DNA from: RPQJ01 sp963707145
GTDB lineage: Bacteria; Pseudomonadota; Gammaproteobacteria; Steroidobacterales; Steroidobacteraceae
Length of the DNA stretch: 64,000 nt
NCBI GenBank assembly: GCA_963707145.1
Contig: CAVPOQ010000007.1
Coordinates: 124,001 to 188,000 of the forward strand
Reading direction: 5' to 3'
The notes beneath the pieces are model-generated. The model searched no databases. It had not been told where the DNA came from and saw nothing but the letters and a program-made list of their open reading frames with translations. A program made the position numbers and the translations under genes. Shown here piece after piece: positions 50,776 through 61,823 of this stretch; position 1 is the first letter of the stretch; the number at the start of each line of letters is the position of its first letter.

Positions 50776-52646
50776 ATGAAGAAATTCCTCAAGGTCCTCG
50801 GCTGGTCGCTGCTGGTGCTGCTGCTGGTCGGCGCCTGGGCCGGCTACCGCATCGTCTGGGGCCACCCGTTCACGCTCAACCAGCTCGCCAACCGCCAGGC
50901 GACGTTCTTCCTGTTCCGCAACCCGGAACTCTTCACCACCATCGGGCTGGTGGACGGGACGCTGGCCGACCGACACTCCGGCAAGCTGGCCGCGGTCGGC
51001 GTCGAGAAGCGCGACTCCGACTACGCGTTCGCCCGCGACTCGCTCGCCGAGTTGCGCGAGTTCGACCGCGCGAAACTCGACCCGCAGGGGCAGATCACCT
51101 ACGACATCCTGCTCGACTTCTACGGCTCGCAGGCGCGTTTCCAGGAGTTCGACTGGCTGTCCTCCGAGGGCCTCTACCCGATCAGCCCGATGTTCGGCAC
51201 GCAGGTGCAGCTCGCGAGCTTCATGCAGACGCTGCACGTCGTGAAGAACGAGAAGACCGCGCGCAGCTACGTCTCCCGGCTGCAGGCGATGGGCCCGAAG
51301 CTCGACGCACTGACGGCCGAGATGCAGCGCCAGTCGGCGGCCGGCGTGGTGCTGCCGCCGTCGCTGCTCGAGAAATCGCTGGCGGTGATCGACGACACGA
51401 TCGCGCCTGTGCCGGAGCAGAGCCCGTTCGTCACGACCTTCGTCGAGCGCATGGCCAAGGCCAAGGGGCTCGATGCAGCCGCAGCAGGCCAGCGTTCCGC
51501 GCCGAGGCGGTCGAGGCGGTGACGAGCAGCGTGTACCCGGCCTACCAGCGCATGCGGCTGGCGCTGATCGCGGAGCGGCCGAAGGCGGCTGGTACCGCCG
51601 ATGGCGTCGGTCGCCTGCCGCAGGGTGCGGCCTACTACCAGGCGATGCTCGAGCAGTTCACCACGACGAAGTACACGCCCGAACAGGTCCACCAGCTCGG
51701 CCTCGCCGAGGTGGCGCGGATCGACGCGCAGATGGACGCGCTGCTCGACAGCCAGGGCCTCGTCGAAGGCACGGTGGCCGAGCGCATGGCCGCGCTGCGC
51801 AAGGACCCGCGCTTCCTGCTGCCCAACTCCGAGCAGGGCCGCGAGCAGCTGCTCGCGAAGTACCGCGCCATCCTCGACGACATGGCGGCGCGCATGCCCG
51901 AGTACTTCCGCACCATTCCGCCGGGCACGCTGGCGGTCGAGCGGATCCCGGCCTCGGCCGAGAAGGGCTCGGCCGGCGCGTACTACAACCCGGCGGCGAT
52001 GGACGGCTCGCGCCCCGGCACCTTCTACGCCAACCTGCGCGACACGTCCGAGATGCCCACCTGGGGCATGAAGACGCTCTCCTACCACGAGGGCATCCCG
52101 GGCCATCACTTCCAGATCGCCACGGCGCGCGGCCTGAAGGGCCTGCCGTTCATCCGCCAGCAGCCGATCTACCCGGCGTACTCCGAAGGCTGGGCGCTGT
52201 ATGCGGAGCGGCTCGCCGCCGAGATCGGCCTGTACGAGGACGACGTCTTCGGCGACCTCGGCCGCCTGCAGGCCGAGATGTTCCGCGCCGTGCGCCTGGT
52301 CGTGGACAGCGGCCTGCACGCCAAGGGCTGGTCGCGCGAGCAGGCGATCGAGTACATGGTCGGCACCACCGGCATGGGCGAGAGCGAGGTGACCTCCGAG
52401 ATCGAACGCTACATGGCGCTGCCCGGCCAGGCGACCGCCTACAAGGTGGGCCAGCTCAAGATCCTGGAACTCCGCGAGAAGGCCCGCGCCGCACTCGGCG
52501 AGCGCTTCAGCCTGAAGGACTTCCACACCGTGGTGCTCGAGAACGGCGCGGTGCCGCTCACGGTGCTCGAGCGTCTCGTGGACGAGTGGATCGCGGCCGG
52601 CGCAGCCGCTGCCACAGCCAGCCCGACGGCGGGTCCCGCCCCGTAA
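50776..52646 (+). CDS. DUF885 family protein, membrane-anchored metallopeptidase-like (one frameshift)
   Basis: About 623 aa if one missing base near 51496 is restored. The N-terminus has a single anchor helix (KVLGWSLLVLLLVGAWAGYR). The body carries DUF885 text: LDPQGQITYDILLDFYGSQA, SPMFGTQVQLASFMQTLHVV, YYQAMLEQFTTTKYTPEQVH, the zinc-type motif LSYHEGIPGHHFQIATARGL, and PAYSEGWALYAERLAAEIGL. The HEGxPGHH plus downstream Glu pattern suggests a periplasmic zinc peptidase, but the family is biochemically little known. Its 3' end overlaps the convergent channel gene by 89 bp. Confidence 0.87.
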
Positions 52647-54276
52647 CCACGTAGTCGCGCACTTTCTCGTTGCGCAGCAGCGACTGCTGCTGCGCACGTG
52701 CGGACTCGCGGCCGGCGAACAGGATCCGGTCGCCGGGCTGCAGCTCGAACCGATCCGCCGGCAGCTCGACGACGTCGTCGCCGCGCTGCAGATAGAGCGG
52801 CACCATCGCCAGCGGCTGCTCGCGCCTGCCTGGATCGCGCAGCAGGTCCACAACCTGCGCGTGCCCGCCCTGCATCAGCAGCCGGTACATCGCCGGCGCC
52901 TCGCTGATGTTGAGCGAAACGCTCCAGATCGCGGGCGAGCGATCGCCGACCACGGACTGCAGTCGCTCGATCAGCGCGTTGGCCCAGGCCTTGTCGTTGC
53001 GCCGTGCGCGCTCGAGGAACGGCTCGAGCAGCGGCGTGCGGACGACCGCGAGGCACTCGCTGGCGATCAGCTCGCTCGAGACCATCGTGATGTCGGCATC
53101 GAAGGCGTCGAACAGCGAGCGATTGGCCTGCAGGTTCTGCCGCACGATCGTGAACAGCGACGGGTTCAGCTCGCGCGCCGTGACCACGATCGAGAGGTTG
53201 TTCACGTCGTCGTCGGTGCCCGCGACGATGCCGGCCGCCGAGTGAATGCCCGCCGCCGCGAGCGGCTCGGCCTCGGTCCCGACGCCGCGCACGACCGGCA
53301 GGTCGGGGCTCTCCGGCGCGGCCGGATCGATCACGGTGACTTCGAGGTGCTGGTCGTGAAAGGCGCGCACCACCTCGCGGCCGAACCGGCCGTAGCCGCA
53401 GACCACCCACGCGCCGTGGGGCGGGGCCCGCTCGGGCTCGAGCATCGTGCCCGGCAGCGCCGTCAGCCAGGAGACCAGCCGGTAGTTCGCCGGCGCGGAG
53501 ATCGCGAGTGCGAGCTGCTCGCCGAAGCGCGCAAAGGGATTGATGATGTGATCGGTGCCGAAGGACGCCATGTTCGCCGCCGTGTCGCGCGTCATGGCGC
53601 GCGCCAGCACCGGCAGGTTGGGCTCCAGCAGGCGCACCGCCATCGCCACGGCGAGGTTGGCGCGGTCGTCATTGGTGAGCGCCAGCACGCCGCGGCACTT
53701 GTCCTTGCGCAGTCCGGCGGCCTCGAGGTTCGCGGGCAGGCGCGCGTCGGCCGCGAGCGCGAGCGGTGCCTGGCGGAAGTCCATGAGGTCGACTTCCTGC
53801 ACGCGCGTCTCGTTGATCTCGATCAGCACGAAGCGCCGGCCGCGCAGGTCGAGTGCGCGGGCGATCAGGTAGCCCGTCTCGCCGAACCCGCAGATCAGGT
53901 AGAACGGCTCGACCAGCGCCTCGACGCGCTGCCGGAAGCGCTTCTCCGCGAGCGCCTTGACGACGGCCTTGTCGCGGCCGAGCGCGAGCAGGTTCGCGAG
54001 CAGGTAGGCCCAGCCCACCACCGACGCGTAGATGATCAGCGTCACCCACAGCCGCTGCTGGTCGGTGAACGCGTGCGGGATCTCGCCGAAGCCGATCGTG
54101 CTCGCGGTGTAGCTGGTGAAGTAGAACGCCTGGAACAACGTCATGCGCCACGGCTGGCCGTTCTCGTCGACGCCCGGGATCAGCACCAGCCCCGTCATGC
54201 CGACCGCGTAGATCACGATCAGCAGGATGATCGGCGCGCGCAGGCGCCGCAGCGTGAGCAGCAGCGAGCTGTTCAC
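52558..54276 (-). CDS. Potassium-channel-like protein with two RCK/TrkA-N domains
   Basis: A 572-aa membrane protein. Two transmembrane helices (ILLIVIYAVGMTGLVLIPGV; WVTLIIYASVVGWAYLLANL) flank a pore loop with the filter-like TASTIGFGEI. A first RCK domain (YLICGFGETGYLIARALDLR and ALTNDDRANLAVAMAVRLL) and a second (WVVCGYGRFGREVVRAFHDQ, IVAGTDDDVNNLSIVVTARE) follow. A TrkA-C-like end shows VPLYLQRGDDVVELPADRFE and LQPGDRILFAGRES. It probably gates K+ efflux or uptake in response to nucleotides. GTG 54276 has a very strong GGAGGTGA site lying inside the last codons of the upstream gene. Confidence 0.9.
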   Translation of the reverse strand: MNSSLLLTLRRLRAPIILLIVIYAVGMTGLVLIPGVDENGQPWRMTLFQAFYFTSYTASTIGFGEIPHAFTDQQRLWVTLIIYASVVGWAYLLANLLALGRDKAVVKALAEKRFRQRVEALVEPFYLICGFGETGYLIARALDLRGRRFVLIEINETRVQEVDLMDFRQAPLALAADARLPANLEAAGLRKDKCRGVLALTNDDRANLAVAMAVRLLEPNLPVLARAMTRDTAANMASFGTDHIINPFARFGEQLALAISAPANYRLVSWLTALPGTMLEPERAPPHGAWVVCGYGRFGREVVRAFHDQHLEVTVIDPAAPESPDLPVVRGVGTEAEPLAAAGIHSAAGIVAGTDDDVNNLSIVVTARELNPSLFTIVRQNLQANRSLFDAFDADITMVSSELIASECLAVVRTPLLEPFLERARRNDKAWANALIERLQSVVGDRSPAIWSVSLNISEAPAMYRLLMQGGHAQVVDLLRDPGRREQPLAMVPLYLQRGDDVVELPADRFELQPGDRILFAGRESARAQQQSLLRNEKVRDYVVTGRDPPSGWLWQRLRRPRSTRPRDARAP

Positions 54277-54277
54277 C

Positions 54278-54652
54278 TCACCTCCGGAGCGAGATGGTCT
54301 CGGCGATCAGGATCACGACGGAGACGAAGTTCGCGAGCGCGGCGCCCGCCGACAGCGACACGATGCTCACCGTCGTGCCGGCGTCGAGCGGCCCGGGCGG
54401 GGCGAAGAACCAGACCAGCGCGGCGGCTGCCAGCTGCAGCACGGCGACCAGGCTGGTGGCGAGGTGCACGGCGCCGATCTGGGTGCGGTCGCCGAACTTC
54501 AGTGCGGTGGCGATCACGTTCACCACGAACGCCGCGAAGAATTCCCAGAGGTGGTGATGGTCGGGGTTCGCCGGGTCGCCCAGGACGAAGCCGAAGTTGA
54601 GCGTCGCGGCCAGCACGATGAAGAAGCCGAAGATCACTTTCTCGAGGTTCAA
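54278..54652 (-). CDS. DUF6394-like small membrane protein, partner of the channel gene
   Basis: A 124-aa protein with three or four hydrophobic helices (VIFGFFIVLAATLNFGFVLG; FFAAFVVNVIATALKFG; LATSLVAVLQLAAAALVWFF; SAGAALANFVSVVILIAETI) and the conserved DPANPDHHHLWEFF loop. TTG 54652 is preceded by AGGGAGT. The stop is 1 nt from the GTG of the TrkA-type channel, so the two are translationally coupled, and an accessory role in ion transport is likely (inference). Confidence 0.78.
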   Translation of the reverse strand: MNLEKVIFGFFIVLAATLNFGFVLGDPANPDHHHLWEFFAAFVVNVIATALKFGDRTQIGAVHLATSLVAVLQLAAAALVWFFAPPGPLDAGTTVSIVSLSAGAALANFVSVVILIAETISLRR

Positions 54653-54758
54653 CGCTGCGTACTCCCTGCCGGGTCGAGGGCTTTATGCCACAGCCGCGAC
54701 TGCCGGTGCACGGGTACCCCGCGTCGTCGCGGCGGCCGGGCCCCGGTGCGGCGCGGAC

Positions 54759-56087
54759 TCAGTTCATCCCCACCGCGCGCCGGCGTGACTCCTGCCGGGC
54801 CTCGGTGAGCGGCGCGCAGTGGCGCGAGATCGCGCCGAGCAGCATCCACAGCGCCGGCAGGTGCGGACCGAGCACCAGCTTGCCGGTCGTGAGCAGCGCC
54901 ACCGAGATGTCCCGCGCGGGATCGGCCCAGATCATGATGTTGGCGAAGCCCAGGTGCCCGAAGGCCTGCGGCGTGTCGGGCCCATAGAGCCCGAACGGAT
55001 GGTCGCCGAGCATCATGGCAGCCGAATAGCGCAGCGGCACGAGCAGCGAGCGGTCGATCTCGGGCTTGCCCACCTCGGCCACCGCGCGCCGCACGGTCAG
55101 CGGCTCGAAGACGCGGGTCCCGTCGAGCGTTCCGCCGTCGAGCAGGCACTGGAAGAAGCGCGAGCAGTCGTCGGCGGTCGCCACCGCGTTGCCGGCCGGG
55201 ATCACGGCCCGGTAGTACCTGGGATCGTTCGACAGGTCGACCGCATGCGCGAGGCCCGTACCGATCGCGCGCCGCAGGTAGCGGTCCTCGGGTCCGTGCA
55301 GCCGGAAGCCCGTCACGTAGTTGCGCGCCACGCGTTTCAGGACCGCGCCACGTGCGCCGAAATCCAGCGATGCCAGCCCGAGCGGCCCGCTGATCTGCTC
55401 GCGGAAGAACGAGCGGAAGCTGCGGCCGGAGATCTTCTCGAGCAGTGCCGCCACCACGAAGCCCGCCGTCAGCGCGTGGTAGGCATGGTGCTGTCCCGGC
55501 CGGTCGGGGGCCGTGGCGCAGATCAGCCGGTAGATCTCGCGGCGATCGAGCAGCAGTTCGCCCACGTCCACGCCATCCACCGGGATGGTCGGGATGCCGG
55601 CCTTGTGGCAGAGCAGCTGGTAGATCGTGATGTCGCGCTTGCCGTTGCGGCCGAACTCCGGCAGGTAGTGGCTCACCGGGTCGAGCAGGCTCAGTTCCTT
55701 GCGCTCCGACAGCAGGTGCAGCGGCATCGCCGCCAGCGCCTTGCTGGCCGAGAAGATGCACACGGGCGTGTCCGGAGTCATCGGCACGGGCTCGTCGCTC
55801 ACGTCGCCCGGGCCGTTGCCGCGTGCGTGGCCGATCGCACGCTTCAGGATCACGCGTCCGCGGCGGCGCAGGACCAGCGAGATCCCCGGATGCATGCCGG
55901 TCGCGTAGAGGCGCTCGGCGGCGCTCCAGATGGCGGCCACGTCGTCGCGGTCCATGCCGGCGGGGCCGGGCGGCTGTTCGTCCGCGGTGGCGATGGTCGT
56001 GACCGCGGCGAGGTCGCGCGGCACCAGGGCCGTGTCGAGCACGCGACGGCGCAGCGATGCCGGTACGAGCTGCAGTGGGGACAGCAT
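54759..56087 (-). CDS. Serine hydrolase of the beta-lactamase class C / EstB family
   Basis: A 442-aa protein. The Ser-x-x-Lys motif is in VCIFSASKALAAMPLHLLSE, the Tyr motif lies in QHHAYHALTAGFVVAALLEK, and the closing region has GHLGFANIMIWADPARDISV. The family covers penicillin-binding-protein-like esterases and peptidases; there is no clear signal peptide, so a cytosolic esterase is more likely than an antibiotic-hydrolysing enzyme. ATG 56087 is 2 nt from the stop of the SRPBCC gene, placing it third in an operon with that gene and a DsbA-like isomerase. Confidence 0.85.
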   Translation of the reverse strand: MLSPLQLVPASLRRRVLDTALVPRDLAAVTTIATADEQPPGPAGMDRDDVAAIWSAAERLYATGMHPGISLVLRRRGRVILKRAIGHARGNGPGDVSDEPVPMTPDTPVCIFSASKALAAMPLHLLSERKELSLLDPVSHYLPEFGRNGKRDITIYQLLCHKAGIPTIPVDGVDVGELLLDRREIYRLICATAPDRPGQHHAYHALTAGFVVAALLEKISGRSFRSFFREQISGPLGLASLDFGARGAVLKRVARNYVTGFRLHGPEDRYLRRAIGTGLAHAVDLSNDPRYYRAVIPAGNAVATADDCSRFFQCLLDGGTLDGTRVFEPLTVRRAVAEVGKPEIDRSLLVPLRYSAAMMLGDHPFGLYGPDTPQAFGHLGFANIMIWADPARDISVALLTTGKLVLGPHLPALWMLLGAISRHCAPLTEARQESRRRAVGMN

Positions 56088-56089
56088 GC

Positions 56090-56620
56090 TCAGCGCCGCG
56101 GCTGCGAGGCGAGCGTCGCAAAGCCCGCGAACTGCTGGCGGATCACGGGGTCCACGCCCGCGGCCGCGTCTCCCAGATGGTGCGAGGGATCGCCACTGAG
56201 CCGGTAGCTCACCACCGCCTCGGTGCCGCCGTCCTTCGCCGCCAGCGTCACCGTCAAGACCCCTGTCACCGCCATCCCCTGGAACGGCCCCAGCGCGCCG
56301 CGGAAACGCAGCAGCCGGCCCGGTTGCGCCATGATCACGCGTCCGTGCTCGGCGCTCGCGTCGGTCCAGCGCTCGCAGAAGCAGCCGCCGGCCTCTGGCA
56401 CCAGGCTCAGGTTGGTGGCGTCGCCCGACCAGGTGTGCTCCTTGGGCCAGTAGCGCTCCGGGTGCACCAGCACCTCCCACGCCTCAGCTGGCGTCGCCTG
56501 GATCACGAAGCGATGCTCGATCACCAGCGCGTCCGGGGCCGCAAGCTTGACTTCGGCGACGGCCGACTGCGCCAGCATCAGGCCCGCGACCAGCAGGCCC
56601 ATTGCTTTCCGGAGTGTCAT
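56090..56620 (-). CDS. Exported SRPBCC-domain protein
   Basis: A 176-aa protein with a signal peptide (AMGLLVAGLMLAQSAVAEVK) and a START/Bet v1-like domain: IEHRFVIQATPAEAWEVLVH, PERYWPKEHTWSGDATNLSL, VPEAGGCFCERW, LRFRGALGPFQGMAVTGVLT. The fold binds hydrophobic ligands; no catalytic role is evident. ATG 56620 overlaps the stop of the upstream gene (ATGA). Confidence 0.83.
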   Translation of the reverse strand: MTLRKAMGLLVAGLMLAQSAVAEVKLAAPDALVIEHRFVIQATPAEAWEVLVHPERYWPKEHTWSGDATNLSLVPEAGGCFCERWTDASAEHGRVIMAQPGRLLRFRGALGPFQGMAVTGVLTVTLAAKDGGTEAVVSYRLSGDPSHHLGDAAAGVDPVIRQQFAGFATLASQPRR

Positions 56621-57243
56621 GTCGTTCCCCCTGGTCCGGCCGCCTGCCGGCGCAGCACCGCGTCGCGCACCAGGTCGAGCCGGTCGTTGCCGAAGTACAT
56701 GTCGTCGCCACCGACGAAGATCGTGGGCGAACCGAAGCCGCCGCGGGCGATCACCTCGTCGGTGTTGGCCTTGAGCGCGGCCTTGATTTCCGGCCGCGCG
56801 ATGCCTGCGAAGAAACGCCCGGGCTCGACGCCGACGCGTTCGCACAGCACGGCCAGCACGTCGTCCTGGGAGATGTCGAGGTCGCGCGCCCAGTACGCCT
56901 CGAACACCTCCGCGGCGAACGGCACGAGCCTGCCTTCCGCCTCGAGCAGCAGGCAGCCGCGCATGGCCTTGACGCTGTTCACCGGGAATACGGTCGGCGG
57001 GAAGTTGATCCTGAGGCCCGCCCGCCGCGCCCAATCCTGCAGGTCCTTGCGGAGATAGGCCTGCTTGGCCGGCACGCCGCGCTCCCGGAACTCGTAGACG
57101 CTCGGGTTCACGGCGTTGAAGATGCCGCCCACCAGCACCGGCCGCCAGCGGACCTGCACGCCGAGTTCGCGCGCCAGCGGCTGCAGGTTGTGGAAGGCGA
57201 GCCAGGTCCACGGGCTCGAGCAGTCGAAGAAGAACTCGATCAC
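56617..57243 (-). CDS. DsbA-family 2-hydroxychromene-2-carboxylate isomerase-like (kappa GST)
   Basis: A 208-aa thioredoxin-fold protein. The N-terminus IEFFFDCSSPWTWLAFHNLQ carries the Ser-Ser-Pro motif typical of kappa GST/HCCA isomerases, followed by WRPVLVGGIFNAVNPSVYEF, INFPPTVFPVNSVKAMRGCL and FGSPTIFVGGDDMYFGNDRL. It probably uses glutathione to isomerise an aromatic-degradation intermediate. GTG 57243 is divergent from the GST at 57285, with 41 bp between. Confidence 0.88.
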   Translation of the reverse strand: MIEFFFDCSSPWTWLAFHNLQPLARELGVQVRWRPVLVGGIFNAVNPSVYEFRERGVPAKQAYLRKDLQDWARRAGLRINFPPTVFPVNSVKAMRGCLLLEAEGRLVPFAAEVFEAYWARDLDISQDDVLAVLCERVGVEPGRFFAGIARPEIKAALKANTDEVIARGGFGSPTIFVGGDDMYFGNDRLDLVRDAVLRRQAAGPGGTT

Positions 57244-57284
57244 TTTAGAATGCTCCCCTGACCCCCACCGGACTCTCCGCTGCC

Positions 57285-57980
57285 ATGATAGATCTTTACA
57301 CCGCTGCCACGCCCAACGGGCACAAGGTCTCGATCGCGCTCGAAGAACTGGGGCTGCCCTACACGGTGCACGCGCTGGACCTCGGCAGGCTCGAGCAGAG
57401 GCGCCCGGAGTTCCTGAAGCTCAGCCCGAACGGCCGCATTCCCGCGATCGTGGACCGCGAGGCCGGCGACTTCGCGGTGTTCGAGTCCGGCGCCATCCTG
57501 GTCTACCTGGCGGAGAAGACCGGCCGGCTCATGCCTGCGGACCCGAAGGGCCGCTCGCTCGTCCTGCAGTGGCTCATGTTCCAGATGGGCGGCATCGGGC
57601 CGATGATGGGCCAGGCGAACGTCTTCTTCCGCTACTTCCCCGAGAAGATCCAGCCCGCGATCGACCGCTACCAGGGCGAGGTGCGGCGCCTGTTCGGCGT
57701 GCTCGACGGGCAGCTCGCGCGGCACGAGTACCTCGCGGGCGAGTACTCGATCGCCGACATCGCCAACTGGGCGTGGGTGCGCACGCACAAGTGGTCGGGC
57801 GTCGCGCTCGACGGACTGCCGGACCTGCAGCGCTGGGTGCAATTGCTGGCGGCACGGCCGGCGTGCCAGCGGGGCATCGAGGTGCCGCCGCGGCCGGCGC
57901 GCATCGAGGACGGCGCGCGTGCCGACAAGTTCGTCGAGGAGGCGCGCAAGATGGTCGAGACCGGCCAGCCGAAGTCCTGA
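57285..57980 (+). CDS. Glutathione S-transferase, YghU/YfcG-like
   Basis: A 231-aa two-domain GST: IDLYTAATPNGHKVSIALEE with the Thr-Pro-Asn-Gly motif of Nu-class enzymes, KLSPNGRIPAIVDREAGDFA, FESGAILVYLAEKTGRLMPA, then the helical domain with FQMGGIGPMMGQANVFFRYF and YSIADIANWAWVRTHKW. Nu-class members act as glutathione-disulfide-bond reductases. Intact and typical in length. Confidence 0.92.
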   Translation: MIDLYTAATPNGHKVSIALEELGLPYTVHALDLGRLEQRRPEFLKLSPNGRIPAIVDREAGDFAVFESGAILVYLAEKTGRLMPADPKGRSLVLQWLMFQMGGIGPMMGQANVFFRYFPEKIQPAIDRYQGEVRRLFGVLDGQLARHEYLAGEYSIADIANWAWVRTHKWSGVALDGLPDLQRWVQLLAARPACQRGIEVPPRPARIEDGARADKFVEEARKMVETGQPKS

Positions 57981-58000
57981 GGCCGGAGAGGGAGGCGACG

Positions 58001-59122
58001 ATGGCGGCTCAGCGTCTGGTGTTCCTGGTCCCCGGTTTCTTCGGCTTCACGTCGGTCGGGGCGGTGAGCTACTTCAAGGATGTCGAGACTGCCCTCGGCG
58101 GCGCGCTCGCCCGCCGCGGCATCGAGGCGCGGATCGTGTGTTGCGCCACCCAGCCCACGGCCTCGATCCCGCGGCGCGCCGACCGGCTGCGCCGGCAGGT
58201 GATCGCCCACGGCGGCCTCGAGGCCCGTGAGCTGCACTTCGTCGGTCATTCCACCGGCGGGCTCGACGTGCGCATGCTGCTCACGCCCGGGGTGAAGGTC
58301 GCGGCGGGCAACACCGAGGAACGCATCGCACGGCGCACCCGCACCGCGATCTCGGTGACCACGCCCCACCACGGCACGCCGCTGGCCAATCACTTCCTGT
58401 CGCTGCAGGGGCACACGCTGCTGCTGCTGATGAGCGCGCTCGCGACCTCGGGGCAGGGCCGCAGCGCGCTGCTGGCGGCCACCAGGGCGATCACGCTCGC
58501 GGCCCGTCTCGACGACTGGACCGGCGTCGAGAACAGCCTGCTCGACCGCGTCGCGCACCGGGCGCTCGGCGCGCTGCGCAGCAAGGGCGGCAAGTCGGCC
58601 TGGGAATTCCTCGAGGGCATCAAGGAGGACCAGGGCGCAGTGCTGCAGCTCACGCCGGAGGGCATCGCGCTGTTCGACGCCGCGGTGGCCGATCGCCGCG
58701 GCGTGGACTACGGCTGCGTGGTTGCCGGCGTGCCGGCACCGCGCGAGCGATTCGCGCCCGGGGCGCTGCTCGAGCCGGAGCGGGTGGCGCTGCGCGCGCT
58801 GTTCCGCCTGCTGCACGGGCTGGCCTCCCGGCCGCACCCGCGCTACCCGTACCCGAAGCCCGCGGCGTCGGTGCAGCGGCGGCTCGATCGAGGGCTGGGC
58901 TTCGCGGCCACGCCGGGCACCAACGACGGCGTGGTGCCGACGTTGAGCCAGCTGCACGGCCGCCTGCTGCACGTCGCACGCGCCGACCACCTCGACGTGG
59001 TCGGCCACTACACGCTGTCGGAGCGTGCCGGCGACTGGCTGCCGTCCGGCGCCGACTTCACCCCCGAGGCCTTCGAGGCGACCTGGGAGACGGTCGCCGC
59101 TGCGATCGCCGGTCGCCGCTAG
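58001..59122 (+). CDS. Lipase-like alpha/beta hydrolase
   Basis: A 373-aa protein with the oxyanion region LVFLVPGFFGFTSVGAVSYF and the nucleophile elbow LHFVGHSTGGLDVRMLLTPG. An SVTTPHHGTPLANHFL segment is typical of triacylglycerol-lipase-like esterases, and DGVVPTLSQLHGRLLHVARA plus ADHLDVVGHYTLSE supply the acid and histidine. No signal peptide is evident. A GGAGAGGGAGG site precedes ATG 58001. Its TAG and the TAG of the convergent amidohydrolase share a CTAG palindrome at 59119-59122. Confidence 0.85.
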   Translation: MAAQRLVFLVPGFFGFTSVGAVSYFKDVETALGGALARRGIEARIVCCATQPTASIPRRADRLRRQVIAHGGLEARELHFVGHSTGGLDVRMLLTPGVKVAAGNTEERIARRTRTAISVTTPHHGTPLANHFLSLQGHTLLLLMSALATSGQGRSALLAATRAITLAARLDDWTGVENSLLDRVAHRALGALRSKGGKSAWEFLEGIKEDQGAVLQLTPEGIALFDAAVADRRGVDYGCVVAGVPAPRERFAPGALLEPERVALRALFRLLHGLASRPHPRYPYPKPAASVQRRLDRGLGFAATPGTNDGVVPTLSQLHGRLLHVARADHLDVVGHYTLSERAGDWLPSGADFTPEAFEATWETVAAAIAGRR

Positions 59123-60392
59123 TTCGTGCGCGGCCGGTAGCGGTCGCGCAGCTCGGTCTGCCGCGAGCGCATCGACTGCGGCCGGCCCTCGATCCACACC
59201 TGCTCGGCGAACGTGGTGACCTCGAGCGGGTCGCCCGACCAGAGCACGAGGTCCGCCGCGTAGCCCGGCGCGATGCGCCCGTAGTCCTTGCCGAGGCCGA
59301 AGATCTCGGCCGGATTGGCCGTCAGCGCCGCGAGCGCGGCGTCCCAGGGCAGGCCGTTGGCAACGGCGATGCCCGCCGCCTGCCGGACCTTGCGCGCGTT
59401 GTGCGTGCCGTCGTTGAGATTGGTGAACGCGATGCGCACGCCCGCGGCGTGCAGACGCGCCGCGTTCTCGAGCGACGCGCCGAGCTGGTCGAAGCTGCCC
59501 GGCAGGTTGACCAGTGGATCGAGCACCACCGGGACCCGGGCCGCGGCGAGCTGTCCGGCGACCTGCCAGGCCTGTGCGCCCCCAACGATCACCGGTTGCG
59601 CGCCATGGCGCGAGGCGAAGGCGAGCACCTGGCGGATGTCGCTGGCGCGATTCACGCTGAACGCGACCCGGCCGCTGCCGAGGTAGCGCGCCAGCGTCTC
59701 GCGGCCCGCTGGCGTGAGCAGCCGGAAGTCCCCGTCGCGCATCGTGCCGGTGGGCTTCGCCTCGCGCGCTGCCTGCTCGAGCAGCATGAACTGCGCGGCG
59801 CGCCCGACGCCGGCTGCCGACGAGCCCGAACCCAGGTCGGCGAACAGCGTCCCACTCGCGGGCAGCGTGGCGTCCGCACGGCCGTCGAGGCGCGCGACCG
59901 CACCCTGGCCCGCGATCACCGTCGCCCCCGGCGACGCGCTCGGCGCGACCATCGCGAAGGTGACGCCCTCGACGCGATTCACGCCGATCACGGCGGAATC
60001 CGGGTTGTAGGCCAGCATGGTCTCGAACTCGGGGCGCAGCTCGCCCGGGGCGTGCGCCGCGCCGCCCCCGCCCGGCGGCGCGTTGTCCACCGTGCTCGGC
60101 TCCAGCGAAACCTCGATCGTGCCCAGTGCAGTGATGCCGCCGAACAGCCCGGGGGTGAGCGGGCGGCCGTTGGCCTCGACCACGGTCGCGCCCGCCGTGG
60201 CGAGTCCGTTGCCCACCGCCGCGATGCGCCCGCCGCGCACCAGCACGTCGGTGCGCTGCAGCGTGCCGCGCTCCGTGACCGTGTGCACCGTGGCGTTGCG
60301 GATCAGCAGGTCCTGCGCCATGACCGCCACGGGCAGCGTCGTCCCGAGCAGCAGCGCCAACGCCCGGATCGTCGCTGGCAGTCGCTTGCGGT

Positions 60393-60396
<4 letters not shown>
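59119..60396 (-). CDS. Amidohydrolase-fold pseudoenzyme lacking all metal ligands, secreted
   Basis: A 425-aa exported protein with a signal peptide (LALLLGTTLPVAVMAQ) and the overall amidohydrolase layout: DLLIRNATVHTVTERGTLQR, DVLVRGGRIAAVGNGLATAG, NGRPLTPGLFGGITALGT, and a C-terminal ANPAEIFGLGKDYGRIAPGY and AADLVLWSGDPLEVTTFAEQ. The expected His-x-His after TPGL is replaced by Phe-Gly-Gly. The next His positions read VAFSVNRASDIRQVL and PVIVGGAQAWQVAG, and the catalytic Asp region reads IAFTNLNDGTHN, so no binuclear metal site can form. It overlaps its intact neighbour by ATGA, which suggests a structural or regulatory partner role. Confidence 0.88.

Positions 60397-61823
<1,427 letters not shown>

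Noticed and set aside
54759..56087. Antibiotic-resistance beta-lactamase
   Set aside because: It has the class C fold motifs but no signal peptide, a divergent Tyr motif and metabolic neighbours, so an esterase or peptidase role is likelier.
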